Positions 48,601 through 60,964 of a stretch of DNA of 64,000 bases are shown here, in pieces. The first letter of the stretch is position 1. Each line of letters starts with the position of its first letter. The notes under the pieces are model-generated. The model made no database searches, was not told where the DNA came from, and saw only the letters and a list, made by a program, of their open reading frames with translations. This DNA comes from Chlamydomonas reinhardtii (lineage: Eukaryota; Chlorophyta; Chlorophyceae; Chlamydomonadales; Chlamydomonadaceae): the NCBI RefSeq assembly GCF_000002595.2, contig NC_057004.1, forward strand, positions 975,247-1,039,246. Reading direction: 5' to 3'. A program made the translations under genes and the position numbers.

Positions 48601-49756
48601 GGCACAGGAGGCGGTGGCAGATGGAATTAGCGGCAAGGGCTAGCAAGGTGGCAAGTGTTGATTGGCTTGGAGGGTGTGAAGCCACGGGTTTCTTAGGAGG
48701 CACATCAGGCTGATTCAGGCACACCAGCGAGGCGTCTGTCCACATGACAGTGGGTTCATTCATTCCTGTAGCTTCAGCCAATGCCAAGTGCGGCGAGATC
48801 CGGGAACAGGGGCCACACACATGTACGCCGGGGCCTCAGGCAGTTGTTATTTGTCGGACCAAGCAGCCAGGTTCATCACCAAAGTGCGTGTCAAAGCCCA
48901 GTGTGTGGGGGGCCTCGCGCCGGGCGCGTAGGCAGGAAGTGCATAGGTACAGTGAGCTAGCGGATTTCGAGATGTAGTCTGAGGGTTATACAGCTGCCAC
49001 GGTTCGTTTGTTGCGGGCATTACGCACGGGCATTACCGCCGCCATTACGCTGCGCGATGTCAACCTGTCATCCTTACTTCGCCTTTGTACTGGTAACGCT
49101 CGATCCAGGCTCCAGCTATTTTGGCAAGGCACGTTGCTGTGATTGGAACTGCGTGTGCGTACGTAGCCTCAGATCACCCTGGATCACCATGCATACGATA
49201 CGGTCGTCACGCTGGACGAGCGGCGCACAGCCGACTGAAGTCCACGGGGCCGCGCGTGTGTACCGTCTTTTGGCTCGTGCGTTCGCGCCATCCTAGCTTT
49301 AACATCTTGACAGTGCTACCGTATCCAGCCCTAGGTACAAACATGCGCCTTTGCAAACCATCATGGAAAGAACGGGTCAACCAACCAACTAGTAATGCAC
49401 ACATGCGCGGCAATTATTTCAGCACCAACAACAACTGGTGTTAGTGCGCACCGCACGCACGGTAACAGGACATCAGCAGCAACTGCAACATCGCCCACAG
49501 CAGCTGAAGTCATCAGCGTGCGTCGCCAACATCAGCGTGCGTCCTCAAGATGCTAACTACATGCTTTGGCCCCACCCCAACGCCCTTGGACATTACAGCC
49601 TGAAAGCTAAACCGGCCCTGCACATGCCACCCAAACACCAGCCCATCGCGTGTGTGTGTGTGACCAGTGTGGTGCCACAAGGTGGTATGCACGACCCGCA
49701 AATCGCTCCAGTCCTTACACCATCCTGCTGCCCTAGCTCCCATTACCCCCTGACCT
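48601..49756. other. intergenic between converging MMAB and SKIP16
   Basis: No gene was seen. It contains both 3' UTRs. TGTAA on the minus strand occurs at 49719-49715 and 49598-49594, plausible poly(A) signals for SKIP16. Confidence 0.5.
49594..49598 (-). terminator. candidate poly(A) signal of SKIP16
   Basis: TGTAA on the minus strand, about 160 bases past the stop at 49757. A nearer copy at 49719-49715 is the alternative. Confidence 0.4.
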
Positions 49757-52700
49757 TCAGAAAATGAAGGGCGGGACCTCCAGGTGGAATCGCGGGCACG
49801 CCACGTCGAAGCCCGCCCCCAGCTGCCGCTCCAGGCTGCCCTCCACGAATCGGAACTCGCCCTCCATGGAGCCCTGTGTGTGTGGTGGTGAGGTGGTTGG
49901 GTGTGGTGTTGGTGCGGTGTGTGCCGTGGTGCGGCGTGTGCCATAATGCCTTGTAGTAAGGGCAGGTGAGGGGTGTGGCGACGCAGGCAGTAGCGGTGTA
50001 GGGTAGGTAGTGTGAAAACGTTAGGTAGTGTGAAAACGTTGCTTATAAAACGTGACGGGGAGATGCCCCGCGCTGCTTGGCCTTCCGTCAGGTGTTAAAC
50101 ATAGTGGGAAGTAAGCCGCGCCGCTATGCTCTCCCCGGTACTGCCGGACTGCCGCACTCAACCTCCCACCCGCCCCTCCCTTCCTGCCCTCCCTTGCCGC
50201 TCAGCCACACCTGCGGCGCGGCCTGGTGTGTGCACGAGCAGTAGGCGAACTCGGGTCCGCCCGCCTCCAGCAGCGGGTACTTGCCAATCACACCCTCGCC
50301 GTGGACCTGAGGGGGCAGAGAGGCGGGGGCAGGAGAGGAGGACGGGGAGGGGGACACGGGAGGGGGACACGGGAGGGAGACACGGGAGGGGCAGGAGGCT
50401 TGTTTCCACAGTTCCCAGTAAGAGACGCGGGTATGCAGCCTACGACACGCCGAACAGGTCCGTCTTAGGAGCGGGGTGCAGGGCAGGGGGAACAGCAAAT
50501 ACACACACGCACAAGAGCACCCGCACCTCGTCCGCCACCTCGCCCCGCTCGTCCCGTATGCGCCAGTGTCGGGTGCTGAGCTGGCAGCGGGCCAGGCACT
50601 GCGCGGCGCTGGAGCCGGGCGGCAGCGCGGCCAGCTGCGACTGCGTGTCCTGTGGGCAACAGAACGCAGGGGAAGGAACACGCAGGACGTGCGGCACGTG
50701 AGATGGCGGACAGATGTGCAGGCAGCCGAGGTGGATGCAGATCACGGTGCGGAATAAGCTCGGGACGCTCTGGCGGAGTCGCGCAATCGGAACGGGGCCC
50801 AGGGGCCACTATGCAGAGGCACACACCACCGCCCTGCCCCGCCCCGCCCCACGCCACTCCGCCCCGCGCCCCGCCCCACGCCACTCCGCCCCGCGCCCCG
50901 CCCCGTGCGCACCTGCAACGCGAACCGAATGGTGTATGCGAAAAGGTGCTTGCCAGCGGGGCTTTCCTCGGGCGCATACACCATACTGGCGCGGACCTGC
51001 ACCGAGCGACAGGAGGAGATGGAAGGGAGCGAGCGGAATCCAGAGGACGGGGATGACGGCAGCTATCGTACGAGTTATACCCGACGCAACCTCGGGCAGA
51101 CCACTCGTACTCGGACTGGCACTCTGCCCTGCATCCCGATTTTCCTCCTCCACCCGCTGCCCCGCTTTCGCCCGCTCCCCACACCCACCCCGCCCCCCCC
51201 TTAATTAAGCATGAATGTAACCCCCCCCCCCCCCAGCCGCTGCAGGCCTCACCCGCACGCCGCGAGTGACCTCCTCCTTCATCTCGGGCTGCCTCAGCGG
51301 GAACAGGCTGATGGCGCGGGAGCCCTGCGGGTAGTCCTCATCCAGCACCGCCACCTGAGGGGGCGGGAGTCAGCCGTTCATGGACAACGGTGTGGTTGCA
51401 TCACAACTTCTGAGTGCCGACGCGAGGGGGGGCAGGTAGAGCGGTTGATGACCCGCTCTCCCCTGCCGCCTACCCACGCACCTCGTAGTACCCAGCCTCC
51501 AGTCGCCGCGCGTACTCCTCAAACCATCGCAACACGCCGTCGCAGGCACCTGTGTGTTTGTCAACGGGGACGGGGCACTCGTTGTGAACCGTCTCCGCCC
51601 ATATGAAAGCATCTCACCGCCTCCGCGCAACACGCCACAACATGCGCGCAACACACCCTCCCAACACGCATAGTCCCTGCATGCCAACGGGTGTGCCACC
51701 ACCGCACTCCTGTCCCTCCCAACATACCAGGCCCATGTCCCCAACTCCCTCCTCCCTTACCCCCTCTGGCAGCCCTTCAGCCCCTCCCCCTCTGCCCCCT
51801 CCCCCACGCCCCTCCCCCCTTGCGTCAGCTCCTCCAGCCTGCCCACTTACCCCCACCCCTTTTGCTACCTCCTCTAGCACCCACCCAACCTCCTTCCCGC
51901 CCACGCACCCACCCGGCTCGCTGTCCGCCGCCGGCGCCGCGGGCTGCAGCGCCATGCCTCGCCCGCCCCGCCGCGCCACCGCCAGCCCGCCAGTGGCCGC
52001 GTCCGCCACAAACATCTTGTCGCGCACGCGGAAGCTGCACGCGAACGCCAGCAGCTGCGGCCGCAACTTGTGCTGGGGGCGGCGGGGAGGCGCGGAGGGG
52101 TTCAGGTCGGACTTTGAACTGCGGCCGCCTTTTCCAGGGGTCATCATGTTGCTGCCAGACCATCCCCCTCTCTGGCGCTCCACCCATGCGTGACTTCCCT
52201 ACCATGTTGAACCCGTCATATCCGCGCCTTCCTCCTGGCCCCTGCCCCCTACCCCGCCCCGCCCTCGCCCCCCGCTTTCTCAGCCACGCTCCCCCCGAAG
52301 GTCTTCGTCCTTTGCCCCTCCCCTCACCAGCTCCAGTGCCGCTCTCATTTCACTTCGTCTGTCACAGGCAGAGTGACTCCCCTTCCCCTCTTCGCGCCCC
52401 CTCTCCCAGGCCCCTGCCCTCCCCTCACCAGCTCCAGCTCCTGCGTCCACATGGCGGCCCGCCTCAGCGGCATGAGGCGGCTGACCACCAGGTGGCTGTA
52501 CACAGAGTAGCTGGGGGGAGGGACAGGGGTGAGGAGGGGGAGGGGAGTTGGATGGGCGGGAGAAGGTTTAGCAGCAGGAGTGGCGATGGTGATGGTTTAC
52601 GTACACTGTACCGGTGCCAAGCATAGGCGAACTGCCTCCACGCCTGTCCCATCCCGTTCCTCAGCCTGTGTACACCAGGCCGTGTGACCCTCTGCTCTCC

Positions 52701-54320
52701 CGCCCGCTTCCTGCCCCTCCTCCCCACCCCAGCCTCTTCCTCCTGCCCCTCCTCTCACCCTCCAAACAGGCCGTGGAATATGGAGCCCAGCTCCTCCTCG
52801 CTCTCGGGGCCCAGGCCCGCGCCGGGGGGCGGGCCGCCGCCGCCGGGGCCGCCGCTGACGCCCGCCCTCGCCGCCTTGGCCGCGGCGTGGCGGCGGTCGC
52901 GTGAGGCGTCGAACAGCAGAGCCTGGCCGTTGTGCAGCCTGGCGGGCGAGTGCGTGTGCGTGCGCACGTGTGTGCATATGGTGAGGAGCGAGGAAAGGTG
53001 GACAGGTGTAGCGTCTGGAGTAAACCGAGACCGGTAGGAATGGCATGAGGTGCAGACGACGGCGGCATCACAGCGGGATGCGCTGCCAGCCATTCTGTAC
53101 CACATCGCCCGCGCGCCCACCCGTTCCTTCCCTGGCCTGCGCACACCTGTAGATGACCTTGATGGCTGGCGGCAGGCTGAAACCCAGCAGCCCCTCCACG
53201 GAGCGGATCTCCTCCTCCGAGGTGCCGTCCTGCAGGAGGGGGGCGGATGGGGGTGCAGGCGGACACTGTATGTAGCGATGAGAGTGTTGTGTGATGCATT
53301 CGGAAGAGGTTCGAGCCCGCCCACGATGTAGTCTACACATACACGCGCGCACTCGTAATTACCTGGATGGATGCGCGTATGGCTGGGTAATTCACCTCCA
53401 GCCAGCCCTGCAGCAGCCGCAGCAGAAGCGCAATCGGGCGCCGGCAGTAGCAGGGAGTCAGGGAATTGTGGAGTGGTTTGGGTAAGGCCCATCATGATGC
53501 ATACAGGTCTTGACGCTGCCTTGTGGTCCCACAGAACATCCTGCGGCACCCCTGGGGAAATTGGGGATGGTGACAACAACCCCCTCTCCCAATCCCAGGC
53601 CCCGCCACCGGCCCTGCCCACCTCCCTTCCCGCCACCCTCCCTCGAGCAGCCCACCTTGATCTGGCCCCACGCCCGGATGGCCCGCGGCAGGAAGGGCCA
53701 GTACTCGGGTCCGTAGGCTTTGCGCCAGGCGCAGTAGGCGGACCTGGCCATACGAAGCATAGGGGAGGGTGTGTGTTTGGCACGGTGAGTGCAGGGGGTT
53801 CAGGGAGGGGGAACGGACATGTATGTCCTTACCCATCCCCCCCCCATGTCCTTCCTTCCCAGCCGCAACTAACTTCACTGTGCCACTTTCTACAACAGCA
53901 CAACAGAACCGCAGTCCTGCCCGCTGCACACAAGCGCCGGGGGAGCTGGGTCGTTGGTTCAAGTTCAGTGCGGTTGACCCGGACAAGGGTGTGGCTCCGC
54001 TAGCGGCTCGCCCGTCGAAACATAGCCATGTCAACACCTGTACGTCGACGCCTCCGTGCCGTCCGGGCTGGCCTTTGTCACCATGCCCAGGTCTTCCTCC
54101 ATGAAGTGCTTCCAGAGGCGCTCATCCGGCTGCACCAGATCACGCCACAAGCGCTGAACGCATGCCGCCCGCGCAGCGTCGCGTGCGGGAAGCTGACTGC
54201 ACGCATACAAAGTTACACGAAGTTTAGGTCTTTCCGCGAAAATTCAGACACCAGGGCATGCACTTGGTTGTTTCAAAACTACCTGAACACATGCGCCAGG
54301 CACTGCGGCGTGAGCTCCAT
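49757..54320 (-). CDS. SKIP16: F-box / SMI1-KNR4 / ApaG protein, SKIP16-like
   Basis: Fourteen exons join in phase to 474 aa: 54320-54283, 54196-54038, 53743-53656, 53407-53363, 53229-53147, 52938-52759, 52510-52429, 52072-51913, 51549-51482, 51354-51253, 50996-50913, 50649-50527, 50306-50211, 49873-49757. The N-terminus is an F-box (ELTPQCLAHVFSQLPARDAA, then CVQRLWRDL) that would bind SKP1 in an SCF ubiquitin ligase. A SMI1/KNR4 (SUKH) region follows (WGQIKGWLEVNYP, EEEIRSVEGLLGFSLPPAIK, IYRLHNGQALLF, LFGGYSVYSHLV). The C-terminus is an ApaG/DUF525 beta-sandwich (VRASMVYAPEE, HLFAYTIRFAL, HWRIRDERGEV, VHGEGVIGKYPLL, FAYCSCTHQ, MEGEFRFVEG, ending PRFHLEVPPFIF). This order matches plant SKIP16 (Arabidopsis about 436 aa). 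The substrate is not known. A Gly/Pro-rich insert sits in the SMI1 part. Confidence 0.9.
50003..50045. repeat. 18-bp tandem duplication in SKIP16 intron 13
   Basis: TAGGTAGTGTGAAAACGT occurs twice in a row, inside the intron between exons 13 and 14. Confidence 0.8.
50825..50907. repeat. CCCCGC-rich tandem repeat in SKIP16 intron 11
   Basis: A unit of about 29 bp (containing CCCCACGCCACTCCGCCCCG) repeats twice or more beside exon 11. Confidence 0.8.
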
Positions 54321-54408
54321 TTCCGTTGTGATGCTCTAGAAGCTGTAGACGAAAACGCTTGCGCCCCTGCCCAGAGCAGGTTCTTACAACCAGAATTCGA
54401 TGCTATGC
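54321..54408. promoter_or_regulatory. very short divergent interval, SKIP16 and FNR-like gene
   Basis: Only 88 bp lie between the proposed start codons. If both starts are right, each 5' UTR extends into or past the other gene's start. The FNR-like start is the less certain of the two. Confidence 0.3.
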
Positions 54409-57400
54409 ATGATGCGTTCTTTAGCAGGAAGCAAAATTGCAGAGACTGAGCATTCTGCCCCATGCCGCCCATGCAACACTCCTTTTCAACGAAAGGCACC
54501 CCCGCGCCATCCGCCATGCCCTACAAAGCTTGATACCCTACAGCCGTAAGCCACAATTTCTCGCGTCACAAGATCTATCGCCCCTGTAGGAGTAGGCTCG
54601 CGCTTTCGTCTTGGTTTGCAACTCGATTGTCGGCCCCTCCGCTCTCCCAGCGTCAATACCAGCGCCAAACCAAAGCTATCAGACCAATAGCGATGCTGGG
54701 TTATAAGCTGAGGGGCTGCGTCAGCCGTGGCGCGCGGGTAGGCTGCTTGCAGCAAAAAGGCATGGGCTTTCGGGAGGCCCCGTTTCGGCGTTCCAATTAA
54801 GCGCCTCTCTGCCTTGCCAACCATCACAGGACCAATCTCAAGGGAAAAAGCTTCCATCCGTATGCCCTGGCGCGCGCGGGCGCAGGTGAGGGCGCGGATA
54901 CGCAGAATGCTTGCATATCACTTTCGTTGCCGGCTCGCTTTTCCCAGATCCTGGTGCCCAAACTTCAAGCCTACTCTTGCACTTGTTTGTACGCGCTCGC
55001 AGATCCTCGACACGCCGAGCGCCAGGGTTGGGCCGGTCCACCGTGGTAACCGTGCGGGCTGGGCCTGTGGAGATAGACGAGGACGTAAGTGGCTCCCTAA
55101 GGACCGGGCGCCTACGGGGACTGGGACATTTCGGGAGCATGCCCGCAGGCACGGCAGCAAGCATGCAGAGAGCGTGCAAGGCGTTGACATCTTATTATCA
55201 CTGACAACAGCAGTGTCACTGCCACGCTCAAACATTACGACTCCCACACCTGCTCCTCTGCCCCCGCCCCACACAACCCCCTGCCCCTGCCCCCACAGGA
55301 CCTTATCCAGGGCAAGGACCGCTACAAGTGGTATGAGGCCAAGTTCTGCGCCGAGGACCAGCCCGCCTGGAACATCGGCAGCTTCGTGTCAAACGTGCAG
55401 GTACGTGTGCGGAGAGGGGGGGCGGGCGCAGGCAGACCAGGAGCTGGGGCAGAGGCGGGCCACGGGAGTTAAGCCAGTTTCCTTGCTTGATGGGGGCGCT
55501 TCTCAACTGGTGACATGGCTCCTGACCACAGCCTTGGCTGTGTCCCGATGCTCTTCAGCTCGCACGGCCACGCCGTCCCCCTGGCCCCTCCCCACCTCGC
55601 CCCTGACCTCCCCCCGCCTGCAGGTGTCGCCACTGTACCGCGCCGTGACCATGTCGGTGGAGGTCAGCCGCGAGCGCATCCCGCTGGCCGCCGCCTACAA
55701 GGCCGCGGGGCAGCGCGCCGTGCTGCGAGTCAACAACGGCCTGGAGCGGCACTGCGCAGGTGAGAGCGTGCGGCAGCGGGGAGGTGGAGTGGGTGTTGAT
55801 TTGGGGTAAAGGGGAAGAAGAGGGCGGTGGACTGGAGGTTTGAGGAGTGATAGGCGGTGGACGTTAAGGTGAACGCAAGGGAAGCGTGGAGTGTGAGTCT
55901 TGCTCTTATAGCAGCAGCACCCATGTACTGCTTCGTACTGCTCGCTAACCGGATTTCATCGTCCCAACTCGCCCTCCTGCCCAGCTGCCACGCCGCCCTT
56001 CCCAGAGGAGATCAACAACGAGCCGCTGTTCAAGGTGGGTTAGGATTGCACTGCAGGGGGAAGCGTTGGCACTGTGCGTGCAAAATGTGCAAGCACGGGT
56101 TGTGCGTGAACGGGTGGGGCAGCCATGTGCATGCATGTACAAAACGACGTAGGCAGGGGTTGAAAACAACGAAGGGCGGCACGTTGGGTCGCAGTCCATA
56201 CACATGATCTTTCGCGGGGCGGGCGATGCAGATCCTCAGGGGGTTGGCTTGTGCATACCGTACTGGGCATGTATGGCGGATGAGGTCGCCTGGTTTCACA
56301 CGGCTGCCTGGAGACATCGGAGGCGCCTAGGCTTGACACCGCTTGCTTCGCCTCACACCCGCCCGAACCTCATGCACACGCACACGCATACCGCTGCGCA
56401 CAGGTCCGGGGCGACCTGTTTGCCCAGGAGATCAAGGCGGTGCGGGAGCCCATCAGCGTCAAGGTGGGCCGCGGGGCTCAGGGAGGGGAGGGGGTTCAAC
56501 ATTTCCAACTAGAATCTAACACCGGGGTGGCTTGGCCAAACCCAACGAGGCCGGGGCAACGCAGGGGCGTGCCGCTTGGGCCAGACGGAGATGAGACTGA
56601 TGTGCTGTGTAGGTTGAAGCGAGTGTGGGCTGGACATGGTCATATTGGTGATCCTGGTCACAACCCAGTTCACAAGCACTACAACCTCTCACTCACTCAC
56701 GCTTTACACCATCCCAGTCCTCTCTCGTCTCCACCTCTCATCCTTCCCCCCCACCTCACAACCTTCACCTCCGCACCCACACCTGCACCCACACCTGCAC
56801 CCCGGCGCAGGCTCACCTGACGGTGCTAGTGACCCGCAAGGAGGCGCCCGAGGTGTGGGGCCTGGGGCCGGACGACGTGGTGGAGGTGGGCCCCTTCGCC
56901 GGCACTGGGCTGGACCTGCGCAACAGCCCGCTCATGGCCATATACGCCTGCCCCACGGTGAGGCAGGCCCGCGGGGGGGGGGGGTGTCCGCGTGTGTGGA
57001 AATACGTTACCAGCTCAAACTAACAAACCCAGTGGAGTTGTTATCTGCCCGAGACCAACGAAATAGTTCGGGGCGCATGAGGGGGGCGCGCGGGCGTAAG
57101 GTCGTGCAGGTTCGTATCTCTGTATTGCAGACAAAGAAAGCGGGGCAGGGAGCAGGGCAAGAGCGAACGCAAGTAACCCATCGTTTGAGGGACGCTGGAC
57201 AACACAAAGAAAGGCAGACGGCTGGGGAGAGCGAGATCAGGGCGTGGCTACGGGCGCTGATTGATTGGCGTGTTGCACGCGTTGGGCTGTGACAGGCGGT
57301 CTGCGTGGGGCACATGGCTCCCCATACTGCGCGCCTCTGACTTAAACGCAGGCTCGGCCTCCACGCGCCCCACCGCCACGCCGCTCCTCCAGCTCCGACC

Positions 57401-59142
57401 TTCCTCCAACCCACAATACCCCCTCCAACCCATCCCCAAACCCGAAACACGACCAACTTGCCCAGGTGGTCATCTTTGTGGAGGGCCGTGGCATCGCCAC
57501 CTGTCGCGCGCTGCTGGAGTCGTCCTCGGACGTGGCCAACCTCAATCTGGGCTTCCGGCGCGACGTGCGCGTGTACTACAAGGTGCGCGAGCAAGGACCG
57601 TGTCGGCAACATTGCATGTTTGCATTCCGAACAACCTCCTCCACCCACCCAATGGAGCAACGCTGTGCCCACGCCATACTATTATCATCTCACACACCCA
57701 CACCAACCCCATCCCTGCAGGTTCCCAACGGCGCCAGTGTGGTGTTCAAGGAGGAGTTTGCGGCCTGGGAGGCGCGGGGGCCGGTGCGCGTGTTCACAAC
57801 CACCGCCAGCTTCCAGGTGTGGGTGGTTTGGAAGAGGCACGAGCAGGGCACGTTTGCATAGGCTGGCGGGCGTCTACCGGTAAACAGCGGGCCTGCATGT
57901 GAGGATGTGTGTGCAGCACGTCTGTACACAGCCGAGGTCCTTTCACGTTTGATGGGAAACGTGCACACGCGCTCTCTGCACCCGTGCTTACCAGAAATGC
58001 TAAGACACACGTGCGGTTGCACCTGTTGCTCGCAGGACGCGTTTGATGACGACGACACGCTGACCTACGACCCGGAGACCACTGGCGCCATCATCCTGGG
58101 TGAGCGTGAGGAGGCAGGGTGGGGTGGGGTCCAGCACTTGATGCGGTGCGGGGGCAAGGGGGCTTGCCACGTGTCCCCATGCAGTCATGCATTCTGGGTG
58201 CGTGCGCACATGATGGGGGGCGCTGCCACAGCAGGACGGGTGACGGGGGACATCTGACGGGCACGGCTCCGCTGGGCGATGGACATGGAATGAGGTGGCA
58301 CCTGTTGAATATAAGTGTCTGTGCGATTAGCATTCATATGGCTATGCCAATGACGGGGAGGAATGGACTCCGTCGGGTTAGCGCCTTTGCCCTTGGGTCA
58401 TAGTCGCTAACAGCACCATGCATGGTGCGAGGGGGCTTAGGAGCACGGGGGCAGTGAGTCGGTGACCCCTGCCAAGGCTGTCGGTTGATACGTCACCAGA
58501 CACAACAGACTCGACCTGTCTCGCCGCTGTGGACCCGCCCTTGATTCACCTCACCATCCATGCCCGGCGCTGCAGTGGGCGGAGATGAGGAGGCGGAGAA
58601 GGAGGCGCGGGAGGTGTGCAAGTGAGTGTTGCCGCGGTTCATGGTCTGAACTGTGTGTAGGCTGCCTAGGGCTTGGGGACGCACGGCCGCGCACACTAGC
58701 ACTGACGGCCCTTATCATTGGTGGCCGTGTGACACCATTCCGCTGCCACTCAACTGGAGTATCGCTTGACAACGCCTATCTGCTGCCCCGTTGTGCTGTC
58801 ACAACTCACGCGCACAGGGACGCCGACATCAACCGCATCCTGGCCGACAGCGTGGAGCAGGCGCCCGTGGTGCACCTGGCGCCCAACCCCTTTGAGCACC
58901 TCATCTCGGGCAAGCCGCGCAAGCCCATGCGCCGCAAGAGCCGCGAACAGCGCGAGGCAGAGGCCGCGGCGGCAGCAGCGGAGGTGGAGGCGGCAGCGCA
59001 GAAGGAGGCGCAGACGGCAGCGGCGGCAGCACAGGCAGGCGAGGACGACGAGGAGGAGCATGGAAACGGGAATGGGAATGGCAATGGGAACGGGTATTAC
59101 AGCTCGGCAAAGTCGCCGAGCGCGGCCGCGGCCAAGCGCTAA
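54409..59142 (+). CDS. plastid-type FNR-like oxidoreductase with degenerate nucleotide motif
   Basis: Twelve exons (54409-54545, 55003-55084, 55299-55400, 55624-55759, 55985-56034, 56404-56463, 56811-56957, 57466-57582, 57721-57816, 58036-58099, 58576-58621, 58818-59142) join in phase to 453 aa. The N-terminus is Ser/Pro/Arg-rich, like a transit peptide. A beta-barrel region follows (YKWYEAKFCAEDQ, VTMSVEVSRERIPL, REPISVKAHLTVLVTRK, DVVEVGPFAGTGLDL). Then comes a ferredoxin-reductase-like nucleotide domain (VVIFVEGRGIATCRALLESS, DVRVYYKVPN, FKEEFAAWEARGPVRVFTTT, TGAIILVGGDEE). The layout resembles plant FNR-like FAD/NAD(P) oxidoreductases such as At1g15140, where the equivalent site reads TGSGISPIR. 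The C-terminal Ala/Glu-rich tail with GN repeats is extra. The first exon is the weakest part: it was chosen because a CC|GTAAGC donor gives the required phase. Confidence 0.72.
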
Positions 59143-60251
59143 TCACTGGGTGGTAGGGGAGAAGGGGGTCGGCGGCGGTTAACGTAGCACCGCCGGTGGA
59201 GTATTGGCGGCTCATGCCCTAGGTAGTGTAGAGGTGAGATAGCGCATGTGTGGGGTGGGTGGGTCCTTTTATAGGCAGGAGAGGGGCCCGGCCAACGTGA
59301 GAAATTGACAGTGGGTTCAGCAGAGCCTGAACTTGATGCAATATGATCTGCACTGTGTGTGTGATGAAGGTAGTGTGGTACTTGTGTTGGCTGCTCGAAG
59401 GATATAACTGACCCGGCAACACCGGAGGCACATGGCCTCCGGTGTGCAGCCGCGGCAGGGGCGCAGGCCGCGCTGTGCGTCATCATATCCTGTATGCGTA
59501 TGTGTTGGCGTCGGTGCGTGTGCTGTGTAGTGTAGCTGCTTCAAGTACGGGTGCGGATGCGGGTTGGTGAGGCTCGAGGTGCCACGTGCGACGGAGGGTG
59601 GGACAGTGAGGAATTCAATCTCGACGGACTTAACTGGATACGATATGTGCCAGCGTGTATTTGCATGCACACGTGGAGCAGTGTGTAGGCGGTGTTATCA
59701 AGGGCGCTGAAGACGGAGTCCGGAGCACGTGGGACTCAAGCAACCACCATGACTGGACGGGAGGCCGGGCGAATTTGCGTCGAGGGCTGCTGTAGTGGAG
59801 TTCCCCAGAATGCATGCGAAAGGACATTCAGGCGTGCCCATTGCCGCCATGTTTTTCGCGTGCGTAGTATGGCGCGGAGTGTGTAACTTCTCAGCGCGCC
59901 ATAAGAACTCATCAATGCAGGGAGCGGCACAGGCGATCTGCTGAGGCTTGGCCCTTGAGGATGCACACGCAGCGCACGCTTGGCGACGCCAGCGAGGAGT
60001 ACCTGCCGACTACCATGCTATCAACGCGGTATACGGAAGCCCTGACTGCCCGTTGAGTGCAAAGACAAACGAGAAGCTCGAGTGAAGGCGGGAAGTCTCC
60101 CCGTCTGTACCGTATGCTAGCATGTACATTAAAGCAGTTGGCCCTGGGTAGGTGACGTTGCCTGTAAGGCCTGTGCCGCGTCATCTCATTGGAATGAAGT
60201 TCAGAGCCAGTCTCGTCCCCTTAGTTCCCCGTGCACCTAGACCACCAGCAC
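59143..60251. other. intergenic stretch, no gene seen
   Basis: It contains the 3' UTR of the FNR-like gene. A TGTAA at 59882-59886 is a possible distal poly(A) signal. ORFs lack domains. Confidence 0.5.
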
Positions 60252-60364
60252 CTAGACTACCCACACCTGCATCATCCGCTCCCGCTCCGCAGCCTGCACC
60301 GCCGCCGCCGCTGCCAGCCTCCGCACCTGCAGCCAGCACAGATGGCTGGGAGCCACTCGCCCAG

Positions 60365-60891
60365 CCAGCCAGCCGTGACGCGCCGTCGCCACCTCAGCCC
60401 GCCCGGCCGCCGTCCTTGCAGGAACCCGAACAACCTTGGGAGTGCAATGCTCGGTGAACTCGTCTCGCGAACGGCTGGCTTCACCCAGACCCGCACTCGC
60501 ACGGCTCACGCCACACGCACCCGCACCCATCCACACCCGCTGCACCCACACCACTCTTACCACTAGCACGCAGCTCTGCCAGCACCGCCGCAGCCCTGTC
60601 CAGCTCCTCCCAGCTCCCCTCCTCCCCTCCTCCTTCACCAGCGCCCGCCAGCCAGCCGTGACGCGCCGCCACACCACAGCCCGCCCGGCCGCCACCGTCC
60701 TTGCAGGAACCCGAACAACCTTGGGAGTGCAATCAGGAAACGAGCCGGCGAACTCGTCGCCCGAGCCGCTGGCTACATACAGACCCGGACACGCACCGCT
60801 TGCGCCACCCGCACCCGCATCTGCGCCCGCACCCGCTGCACCCACACAACGCTTACCACTAGCACACAGCTCTGCCAGCACCGCCGCCACC
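60365..60891. repeat. tandem duplication, about 285-bp period
   Basis: Copy A (about 60365-60596) and copy B (about 60649-60891) share CCGTCCTTGCAGGAACCCGA, then ACAACCTTGGGAGTGCAAT, and later CAGCTCTGCCAGCACCGCCG. On the minus strand each copy carries a potential exon (AAVLAELRAS or AAVLAELCAS) followed by a GTAAG donor, so the duplication includes coding-like sequence. Confidence 0.75.
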
Positions 60892-60964
60892 CTGGATGCT
60901 GCCGCCCTCGGCCACCACGTCCACTCCCACGGTGGCCCGGCGCGCGCTGTGCAGGTGCTGCAGC

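Noticed and set aside
53371-54003. 210-aa plus-strand ORF
   Set aside because: It runs antisense across SKIP16 exons 3 and 4, whose phases and domains are firmly established.
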